A DNA stretch of 12,322 nt from DASPLH01 sp035627675. Its GTDB lineage: Bacteria > Acidobacteriota > Terriglobia > Terriglobales > Acidobacteriaceae. This document shows positions 6,994-12,322 of this stretch, one piece after another. The position numbers and the translations under genes are program-made. Below the pieces are notes generated by a model. It saw nothing but the letters and a program-made list of their open reading frames with translations, had not been told where the DNA came from and did no database searches. The DNA is taken from NCBI GenBank assembly GCA_035627675.1, contig DASPLH010000108.1:1-12322 (forward strand), written 5' to 3'. Within the stretch, counting starts at the first letter, position 1; each line of letters starts with the position of its first letter.

Positions 6994-7124
6994 GAGAGCT
7001 GTCAGGTTTCAGCCGCAAGCGAGGCCGTGAGGTCTTCCGACTCGAACTCGCATCCACGGCGCTCCGCGCCGTGTTCTGCTGCGAGTTCTCGCTCAAGATG
7101 ACGTTAAGGAAAACTGGATGCTGA
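6990..7124 (+). CDS. Possible 44-residue small ORF coupled to hisB (doubtful)
   Basis: A frame from GTG 6990 to TGA 7122-7124 overlaps the hisB stop by 4 bp (GTGA), and AAAGGGG lies 5 nt upstream, the same coupling style as the neighbouring his genes. The product would begin MRELSGFSRKRGRE and contain FCCEF. It is rich in Arg and matches no family I recognise. The frame runs through the nested inverted repeat at 7044-7088, which is a reason to think that it is an accident. Included as a candidate only. Confidence 0.2.
   Translation: MRELSGFSRKRGREVFRLELASTALRAVFCCEFSLKMTLRKTGC
7044..7088. repeat. Nested inverted repeat in the hisB-hisH gap
   Basis: The outer arms are GAACTCGCA (7044-7052) and TGCGAGTTC (7080-7088), perfect over 9 bp. 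Inside them is a second perfect hairpin, CACGGCGC (7055-7062) with GCGCCGTG (7066-7073), over a 3-nt loop. The structure is compact and strong but has no T-run after it, so it is not a standard intrinsic terminator. It could be a REP-like element, an mRNA processing or stability hairpin, or a pause site. It sits in the only real gap of the his operon (6994-7155). Confidence 0.7.
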
Positions 7125-7155
7125 CCACCGACGGCCTACGACTGGCGACTGACAG

Positions 7156-7755
7156 ATGACCATCACGATCATTGATTACAAAGCTGGAAATCTTGCCTCC
7201 GTGCGCAAGGCTGTGACGCACCTGGGTTACGACTCAGTGCTCACCGGCGATCCCGATGCCGTGCGAAGGGCCGAACGCATCCTGCTCCCCGGAGTGGGAC
7301 ACTTCAGCGCAACGCAGCGGATCGCCGACTCGGGGCTGAAAGACGCGATTTCCGACGCGATCTCCCGCGGCGTTCCCTTCCTTGGGATCTGCGTTGGAAT
7401 GCAGTGGCTCTACGAGGGTTCCACGGAGTCGCCGGAGACCGAGGGACTGGGCCTGCTGCGCGGCAGAGTGGAGCGTTTCGAGAGCGGGATGAAGGTGCCG
7501 CACGTGGGATGGAATACGATGAAGCCCGCTGCAATTTCTCGATTGCTGCGCGGCATCCCCGAGCAGGGCTTCGTCTATTACACGCACTCGTATCGCTGTC
7601 CCGTGGTGGAGGGAGTTGTGGCGACGACCACGTATGGAGAAACATTCGCCGCAGCCGTCGAGAAAGGCCATGTCTTCGGCGTGCAGTTTCACCCCGAGAA
7701 GTCGAGCGAGGTCGGATTGCAGGTCTTGAAAAACTTCTTCGAGGTGAAGGCATGA
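7156..7755 (+). CDS. hisH: Imidazole glycerol phosphate synthase, glutaminase subunit
   Basis: Class I glutamine amidotransferase subunit that releases ammonia from glutamine and passes it to HisF. It has 199 residues, the normal length. The catalytic triad is visible: Cys79 in GICVGMQWLYEGS, and His179 and Glu181 in FHPEKSSEVG. The LPGVGHF segment (44-50) carries the family's oxyanion-hole region, and VGWNTM and YYTHSY follow as in other HisH proteins. It lies 162 bp after hisB, with only a weak ribosome-binding site (GACAG) before ATG 7156, and overlaps hisF by 4 bp (ATGA), fitting the fixed partnership of the two subunits. Confidence 0.97.
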   Translation: MTITIIDYKAGNLASVRKAVTHLGYDSVLTGDPDAVRRAERILLPGVGHFSATQRIADSGLKDAISDAISRGVPFLGICVGMQWLYEGSTESPETEGLGLLRGRVERFESGMKVPHVGWNTMKPAAISRLLRGIPEQGFVYYTHSYRCPVVEGVVATTTYGETFAAAVEKGHVFGVQFHPEKSSEVGLQVLKNFFEVKA

Positions 7756-8516
7756 GCCTGACGCGAAGGGTCATCGCTTGCCTCGACGTCGCGGCTGGCC
7801 GCGTTGTGAAGGGCGTGCAGTTCGTCGATTTGATTGACGCCGGCGATCCGGCGGAACTGGCGCACCGTCACGCCGCGGCTGGCGCCGATGAAGTCGTGCT
7901 GCTGGACATCACGGCCACGCACGAGGCCCGACCGATCCTGATCGATGTGGTCCGGCGCACCGCGCGCGAGCTTTTCATCCCGTTCACGGTCGGAGGAGGC
8001 GTTCGAAGCCTCTCCGATGCGGCGCAACTGTTCGAAGCCGGCGCCGACAAGCTGAGCATCAATTCGGCTGCCGTGGCCGACCCAACGCTGATCACGCAGA
8101 TCGCCGAGCGTTTCGGATCGCAGGCAGTCATCGTTGCCATTGACGCAAGGCGCGGGGACGGCGGAGCGGAAGTGTTCGTCCAGGGGGGACGGAAACCTGC
8201 GGGCCGCAAGGCCCTCGAGTGGGCACGGGAGGCAGAGAGCCGTGGGGCCGGCGAAATCCTGCTCACTTCGATGGACCGCGACGGCACGCGGGCCGGGTTC
8301 GACTGCCCGCTGACGGCCGAGATCGCGCAGGCCGTGTCCATCCCGGTAATCGCGTCCGGCGGGGCGGGCAATGCGCAGCACTTCGCCGACGTCTTCCGGG
8401 AAGGCTGCGCCGATGCGGCGCTCGCCGCCTCGATCTTCCACTTCGGCATCCACGATCTGCGCGAACTGAAGTCCTACCTCGAAACGCAAGGTGTTCCCGT
8501 GAGGCTACCGTGCTGA
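7752..8516 (+). CDS. hisF: Imidazole glycerol phosphate synthase, cyclase subunit
   Basis: A (beta/alpha)8-barrel enzyme that uses ammonia from HisH to convert PRFAR to imidazole glycerol phosphate and AICAR. It has 254 residues. The two catalytic aspartates are Asp12 (ACLDVAAGRVVKGVQF) and Asp131 (VAIDARRG). Phosphate-binding loops include FTVGGGVRS (78-86) and, near the C-terminus, VIASGGAGN. The ATG at 7752 overlaps hisH by 4 bp; the open frame upstream to 7404 is inside hisH. Here hisF comes before hisA, the reverse of the common H-A-F order. Confidence 0.97.
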   Translation: MSLTRRVIACLDVAAGRVVKGVQFVDLIDAGDPAELAHRHAAAGADEVVLLDITATHEARPILIDVVRRTARELFIPFTVGGGVRSLSDAAQLFEAGADKLSINSAAVADPTLITQIAERFGSQAVIVAIDARRGDGGAEVFVQGGRKPAGRKALEWAREAESRGAGEILLTSMDRDGTRAGFDCPLTAEIAQAVSIPVIASGGAGNAQHFADVFREGCADAALAASIFHFGIHDLRELKSYLETQGVPVRLPC

Positions 8517-9184
8517 TTCCCTCGATTGACCTGATGGGCGGCAAGATCGTCCAGCTCGTGCAGGGTGAGAAGAAAGCCCTGGAGTTCGACAACTTCGACT
8601 ACTGGATCGAGCGCTTCCTCGACTACCCGGTCGTGCAACTCATCGACCTTGACGCAGCCATGGGAAAAGGTTCGAATTCCAAGCTGGTCGAGCGAATCTG
8701 CGAACACCTGCCGTGCCAGGTCGGAGGCGGCATTCGGACGCCGGAAGCGGCCATCTCAGCCCTGCGACTCGGTGCCAAGAAGGTGATCATCGGCTCCGCC
8801 CTGCTGAAGGACGGGCGTGTCGATCTCGAGAAGGCGCAGCAGTTCGCACACGCGGCGGCCGCCGCGCGGTTGCTCTTCGCCGTGGACTCGCGCGGGGGAA
8901 AGGTCAGCATCAAGGGCTGGAAGGAATCGACCGAGCTTACGCCCGAGCAGATGATGAGGGAGACCGAACCGTACTGCGGCGGGTTCCTCTACACCCACAT
9001 CGATACCGAGGGCCTGATGCAGGGCATTCCGTTCGAGGTGATCGAGCGCCTGCGCTCGGCAACCACCCGCAAACTCATCGCCGCCGGTGGAATCCGCTCG
9101 ATGGAGGAAGTCGATCGGCTGCACGCGATGGGCGTCGATGCGGTGGTCGGAATGGCTCTCTATACCGGCAAGCTCGCCACGTAA
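8510..9184 (+). CDS. hisA: ProFAR isomerase (HisA), compact variant
   Basis: Isomerises ProFAR to PRFAR, the step just before HisHF; a (beta/alpha)8-barrel. The start is GTG 8510, overlapping hisF by 7 bp, with GAGG 5 nt upstream; no other start gives the family's N-terminus MLIPSIDLMGGK. Asp7 and Asp126 (AVDSRGGKVSIKGW) are the expected catalytic pair. QVGGGIRT (70-77) and AAGGIRS near the C-terminus are the phosphate-binding loops, and YTHIDTEGLMQG (161-172) replaces the usual TDI-DGT-G segment. At 224 residues it is about 15-20 shorter than usual, mostly in outer helices. HisF is already present next door, so HisA is the remaining role. It is the last gene of the operon. Confidence 0.93.
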   Translation: MLIPSIDLMGGKIVQLVQGEKKALEFDNFDYWIERFLDYPVVQLIDLDAAMGKGSNSKLVERICEHLPCQVGGGIRTPEAAISALRLGAKKVIIGSALLKDGRVDLEKAQQFAHAAAAARLLFAVDSRGGKVSIKGWKESTELTPEQMMRETEPYCGGFLYTHIDTEGLMQGIPFEVIERLRSATTRKLIAAGGIRSMEEVDRLHAMGVDAVVGMALYTGKLAT

Positions 9185-9396
9185 CCGCCTGCGTCCTCTC
9201 TGCACGTGGCGCATCCAATCGAATAGATGGTCCGGGGCAAGCACGAATCCCCCGGATTGGCTCCCTCCCGCACGTTTCTGGTACCTTTTCAGGGTGTGGG
9301 TTTCCATCGGCGGTCCGCCGGTGGGACGTCTGGGGCTTTCTAAAACCGTTAATCCGGTAAGCACTTCAATTCAATTGGGATGTTAGGAGCGTCACT
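9185..9396. other. hisA-OGDH intergenic region with two hairpins
   Basis: This 212-bp gap holds a 7-bp hairpin, TCCGGGG (9231-9237) with CCCCGGA (9250-9256), and a second stem, CCATCGGC (9304-9311) with GCCGGTGG (9317-9324, one G-U). Neither is followed by a T-run, so neither is a convincing intrinsic terminator. No clear promoter was found for the next gene, although the gap is long enough to hold one. The last bases contain the AGGAG ribosome-binding site at 9385-9389. Confidence 0.5.
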
Positions 9397-9399
9397 TTG
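9385..9399 (+). promoter_or_regulatory. Ribosome-binding site that fixes a TTG start
   Basis: AGGAG at 9385-9389 is followed by a 7-nt spacer and TTG at 9397-9399. No in-frame ATG or GTG occurs nearby; the ATG at 9380 is in another frame and the first in-frame ATG is codon 73. This makes TTG the likely start of the dehydrogenase gene. Confidence 0.75.
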
Positions 9400-11871
9400 C
9401 AGGCTCATGCCTTCCCTTCCGCTGAAGCAGGCACGGAAACCGAACACCGCGAACGAACTTTCGATGCGTTCCGCCGCTGGGGCTATCTCCAGGCTGACCT
9501 GGACCCGCTCGGCCTCTTTCCGAAGACCGAGACTCCCGATCTGGAGGGTCTGAACGGCCCGGAGGCCGACGATGCTCGCCGGGTTTACTGCGGGACGGTC
9601 GCGGCGGAGTTCATGCACATCCCCGACCCGGTTCGCCGCCGCTGGATCATCGAGCGGCTCGAATCGCCGCAGCCCGCTGTCGATCAGCAGGCGATCCTGA
9701 AGCAACTGGTAGAGGCCGATCTGTTCGAGCAGATGCTCCAGACCCTCTACATCGGCACCAAACGATTTTCGCTGGAAGGAAATACGGCGCTCATCCCGCT
9801 GCTCGAGGCGGCTGTCTCGACCAGTGCAGACCTTGGCGCGAAGGAATGCCTGATGGCCATGAGCCATCGCGGGCGCCTCACCGTGGTAAGCCAGACCGTG
9901 GGCCGTCCGGCCGAGGATATCTACGCCGGGTTCGAAGACGTCGATCCGCGCAGCACGCTTGGCAGCGGCGACGTGAAGTATCACCAGGGCGCAACCGGGG
10001 TGCGGGAATTCAACGGCAAGAAGGTGCGCATGCATCTCGCCTCGAACCCAAGCCACCTCGAGGCCGTCGATCCGGTGGCCATGGGACGGGTGCGTGCGAA
10101 GCAGATTCGCCGCGGTGAGCACGGCAAGCAGGAAACGTTGCCGATCATCATGCACGGCGACTCGGCGTTCGCAGGACAGGGCATCTGGGCCGAGACGCTG
10201 AACATGGCGTACCTGCGCGGCTACACCGTCGGCGGCACGATCAACATCATCGTCAACAACCTGCTCGGATTCACGACCAACCCGCGCGAGTACAACTCGA
10301 GCCGCTTCGCCAGCGACCTTGCGAAGCGTTTGCCGATCCCGATCTTCCACGTCAACGCGGAGGATCCGGATGCAGTCGTCCGCATCGCCAAGCTGGCCGT
10401 CGAGTACAGGTATGAGTTCGGGTCCGATGTCGTCATAGACCTCGTCGGATACCGCCGTCACGGTCATTCGGAGATAGACGATCCGACGATCACGCAGCCG
10501 ATTGTTTACGCCCGCATCAAGCAGCACCCGCCGCTGTACGAGATCTACGCCAAAAAGCTCGGCGTGGACGTGACCCAGCAGGTGCAAGAGGCGCGCTCGC
10601 GTTACCAGAAGGCGAAGCAGGACGCGCAGAAGATGACGAAGAAGCCCGCGCTGTTCACCCTCCCCAAGTACTGGGAAGGCTACGAGGGCGGTCCGTACTC
10701 GCCTGAATTCGAGGTCAAGACAGGGCTGCCGGCGGAGGAGTTGGCGCGCCTTGGCGAGCTGCTCACGCGGGCGCCGGAAGACTTCCACGTACACCCGAAG
10801 GTGCAGAACCTGCTGAAACAGCGGCTGGAAATGGCGCAGGGCAAGCGCGGCGTGGACTTCGGCATGGGCGAGGCGCTGGCGTTCGCGTCACTCGCATCGG
10901 CCGGAACGCCGATCCGCCTGACGGGCCAGGACAGCCGCCGTGGAACCTTCAATCACCGGCACTCGTGCCTCGTGGATATCGAGAACGAGCGCGAGTATGT
11001 GCCGCTGTGCCACTTGGGGCCGAATCAGGGCAGGGTCGAGATTTACAACTCGGAACTCTCGGAAGCGGCGGTGATGGGCTTCGAATACGGATTCAGCCGC
11101 GACTTCCCCGAGGCACTGACGATGTGGGAAGCGCAGTTCGGCGACTTCGCCAACGGCGCCCAGATCATCATCGACCAGTTCATCTCGGCCGGCGAGGAGA
11201 AGTGGGGACTGCTGACCGGGTTGGTGCTGCTGCTGCCGCACGGGCACGAAGGCCAGGGTCCGGAGCACTCCAGCGCACGCATGGAGCGCTTTCTCCAACT
11301 CTGCGCTCGCGACAACATGCAGGTGTGCCAGCCTTCGAACGCGGCGCAATACTTCCACCTGCTGAGGCGGCAGGCGATGCGCAAGTGGCGCAAGCCTCTC
11401 GTGGTGTTCACTCCGAAGAGCATGCTGCGGCATCCGGAAGCGGTGAGCCCGATCGCGGACTTCTCGCGTGACCGCTTCCTCAACGTCGTTGAGGATCGCT
11501 CGGTCGATGCCGGCCGCGTGAAGCGCATCCTGCTTTGCACGGGCAAGATCGGGCACGAACTCAACGTCGAGCGCAAGCGTCTGAAGAACACGGAGACGGC
11601 GATCGTGTTCATGGATCAGCTCTACCCGTTCCCGGAGAATGAACTGCTCGACGTGCTGGCACGTTACGAAAACGCGAAGGAGATCGTGTGGGTGCAGGAA
11701 GAACCGGCGAACATGGGAGCGCTCTGGTACGTCATTCCGAGGCTCCGCCGGCTGGTGGGCGAGATGCCCGTCCGGTCGATCAAGCGCGCGGCCGCGGCAA
11801 GTCCTGCGACGGGCTCGGCCAAGGCCCACGACATGGAGCAGAAGACTCTGATCACGCTCGCGTTCAGCTGA
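9397..11871 (+). CDS. sucA: 2-oxoglutarate dehydrogenase, E1 component
   Basis: Thiamine-diphosphate E1 enzyme of the TCA cycle, which decarboxylates 2-oxoglutarate and passes the succinyl group to the lipoyl E2. It has 824 residues. Family motifs in order: RRWGYLQADLDPLGL (26-40), EFMHI (71-75), MSHRGRL with His157, KYHQG with His196, ASNPSHLEAVDPVAMGR (215-231), the ThDP/Mg motif from GDSAFAGQG (Asp255) to NN (287-288), then YRRHGHSEIDDP (352-363). The C-terminal half has GQDSRRGTFNHRH, LPHGHEGQGPEHSSAR and the E1-type end. It is about 100 residues shorter than enteric SucA at the N-terminus and lacks the segment that binds E2 there. No E2 or E3 gene lies in the window. It has no lipoyl acyltransferase domain, so it is not the fused mycobacterial Kgd. 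It is separated from hisA by 212 bp and probably transcribed alone. Confidence 0.95.
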   Translation: MQAHAFPSAEAGTETEHRERTFDAFRRWGYLQADLDPLGLFPKTETPDLEGLNGPEADDARRVYCGTVAAEFMHIPDPVRRRWIIERLESPQPAVDQQAILKQLVEADLFEQMLQTLYIGTKRFSLEGNTALIPLLEAAVSTSADLGAKECLMAMSHRGRLTVVSQTVGRPAEDIYAGFEDVDPRSTLGSGDVKYHQGATGVREFNGKKVRMHLASNPSHLEAVDPVAMGRVRAKQIRRGEHGKQETLPIIMHGDSAFAGQGIWAETLNMAYLRGYTVGGTINIIVNNLLGFTTNPREYNSSRFASDLAKRLPIPIFHVNAEDPDAVVRIAKLAVEYRYEFGSDVVIDLVGYRRHGHSEIDDPTITQPIVYARIKQHPPLYEIYAKKLGVDVTQQVQEARSRYQKAKQDAQKMTKKPALFTLPKYWEGYEGGPYSPEFEVKTGLPAEELARLGELLTRAPEDFHVHPKVQNLLKQRLEMAQGKRGVDFGMGEALAFASLASAGTPIRLTGQDSRRGTFNHRHSCLVDIENEREYVPLCHLGPNQGRVEIYNSELSEAAVMGFEYGFSRDFPEALTMWEAQFGDFANGAQIIIDQFISAGEEKWGLLTGLVLLLPHGHEGQGPEHSSARMERFLQLCARDNMQVCQPSNAAQYFHLLRRQAMRKWRKPLVVFTPKSMLRHPEAVSPIADFSRDRFLNVVEDRSVDAGRVKRILLCTGKIGHELNVERKRLKNTETAIVFMDQLYPFPENELLDVLARYENAKEIVWVQEEPANMGALWYVIPRLRRLVGEMPVRSIKRAAAASPATGSAKAHDMEQKTLITLAFS

Positions 11872-11888
11872 ACACTTGGGGGAAATGC

Positions 11889-11922
11889 GAAGGCCGCTCC
11901 ACGGAGGCGGCCTTCTTCTTTG
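11889..11922 (+). terminator. Intrinsic terminator after the OGDH E1 gene
   Basis: A perfect 9-bp stem, GAAGGCCGC (11889-11897) with GCGGCCTTC (11907-11915), with a 9-nt loop and a T-rich tail TTCTTTG. It begins 17 bp after the stop codon. The tail has C interruptions, so its efficiency is uncertain. Confidence 0.75.
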
Positions 11923-11940
11923 ACGGACGGAACTAATTCC

Positions 11941-12084
11941 AGTGTCACCCTGAGTTCGCCGCGATTGCGGACTCAGCTATCTATTCCTGACATTTGTAAT
12001 CATGAATTCCTTCCAGCATCAACCTTGCGCAGCCGCAAATGCATAGACCCTGAACGCCAGTGAAGAGGCGTTCAGGGTGACACT
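11941..12084. repeat. MITE/REP-like element bounded by 13-bp inverted repeats
   Basis: A 144-bp stretch flanked by AGTGTCACCCTGA (11941-11953) and its exact complement TCAGGGTGACACT (12072-12084). Inside, ACCCTGAACGCC (12047-12058) and GGCGTTCAGGGT (12067-12078) form a perfect 12-bp hairpin with an 8-nt loop. A smaller hairpin (GAGT..CCGC-GATT-GCGG..ACTC) lies at 11952-11974. The motif ACCCTGA thus occurs three times, twice direct and once inverted. It is more AT-rich than its neighbours and codes for nothing I can support. Intergenic repeats beginning GTCA(C/T)CCTGA are, as I recall, common in Acidobacteriota genomes. It separates two converging genes and may also stop transcription. Confidence 0.7.
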
Positions 12085-12104
12085 TATAAGCGTGGATGTA
12101 GTCG

Positions 12105-12322
12105 TCAGGCTGCCATTTGCGCGAGGTCGGCGGCGACGGCTTGAGCGGCGCGGCGTCCGGAGACGAGCGCGCCGTTGCTCGACGCTGTATCGCACCAGTC
12201 TCCGGCAACGTACATTCCCGGAGCGATTTGGGGATCGATGGTTTGCAAGCCGCCATCGGCGGGCGATTTCGCCGGCAACGCCTGCGGGATTTCGTAACGC
12301 GCCAGCGTGCGCCAGCCACTCA
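12105..12322 (-). CDS. FAD-dependent oxidoreductase (amine oxidase/phytoene desaturase-like), C-terminal end only
   Basis: Only the last 71 residues are visible; the start lies beyond the right edge. The fragment reads ARYEIPQALP, then IAPGMYVAGDWCDTASSNGA followed by LVSGRRAAQAVAADL, and stops at TGA 12105-12107. The GMYVAGDW..ASSNGALVSGRRAA segment is the C-terminal FAD-contact motif of the flavin amine oxidase / protoporphyrinogen oxidase / phytoene desaturase superfamily, in which the Asp contacts the FAD ribityl chain or phosphate and the SGRRAA helix closes the fold. The substrate cannot be told from this fragment. It converges on the dehydrogenase gene. A longer frame on the same strand across 11981-12319 is only a shadow. 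Confidence 0.85.
   Translation of the reverse strand, partial: SGWRTLARYEIPQALPAKSPADGGLQTIDPQIAPGMYVAGDWCDTASSNGALVSGRRAAQAVAADLAQMAA

Noticed and set aside
7404..7751. N-terminal extension of hisF inside hisH
   Set aside because: The added residues are a shadow of hisH; ATG 7752 gives the canonical HisF start.
9304..9324. Hairpin considered as terminator of the his operon
   Set aside because: No T-run follows, and it lies 120 bp after hisA, so it is kept only as an intergenic hairpin.
9349..10794. Long minus-strand open frame (481 residues) opposite the dehydrogenase gene
   Set aside because: High-GC codon bias on the true gene leaves the antisense frame open. Composition is Arg/His/Leu-rich with no recognisable motif, and the plus-strand gene is certain.
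10888..11829. Minus-strand open frame opposite the dehydrogenase C-terminal half
   Set aside because: Same antisense effect; no family resemblance.
11981..12319. 112-residue minus-strand frame at the right end
   Set aside because: It is in the wrong frame; the neighbouring frame on the same strand carries the clear FAD-oxidoreductase C-terminus.

Overview
The window is a high-GC bacterial chromosome segment with tightly packed genes. Gene content, family-level sequence style and the intergenic repeat near the right end suggest an Acidobacteriota-like organism. This is an inference, because no marker gene fixes the taxonomy.

Layout. (1) Positions 1-2560, minus strand: a three-gene unit of a LolD/MacB-type ABC ATPase, an FtsX/MacB-type permease (4-bp overlap) and a secreted alpha/beta-hydrolase esterase (8-bp overlap), which runs off the left edge. 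(2) Positions 2561-2848: a divergent control region. It holds a 14-bp palindrome, a candidate promoter, a 23-residue leader peptide with seven histidine codons, an antiterminator pairing and an intrinsic terminator. Together these form a textbook-style histidine attenuator (hisL). (3) Positions 2849-9184, plus strand: the histidine operon in the order hisI-hisG-hisD-hisC-hisB-hisH-hisF-hisA. Every junction overlaps by 1-7 bp except hisB-hisH, where 162 bp containing a strong nested inverted repeat separates the genes. (4) Positions 9397-11871, plus strand: a 2-oxoglutarate dehydrogenase E1 gene that starts at TTG and ends before an intrinsic terminator. (5) Positions 11941-12084: an element bounded by 13-bp inverted repeats with an internal 12-bp hairpin. 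(6) Positions 12105-12322, minus strand: the C-terminal end of an FAD-dependent oxidoreductase.

How the parts work together. HisG, HisI, HisA, HisH/HisF, HisB, HisC and HisD cover histidine synthesis from PRPP plus ATP to histidine. The exceptions are phosphoribosyl-ATP pyrophosphatase (HisE) and histidinol-phosphate phosphatase (HisN or HisB N-terminal type), which are not in the window and must be encoded elsewhere. The leader region should tie transcription of the operon to the supply of charged histidyl-tRNA. The most notable observation is this complete attenuator, which is not obvious from the long genes alone. I found no defence island, CRISPR array, tRNA, rRNA or recognisable transposase, and no new multi-gene system that I could defend.
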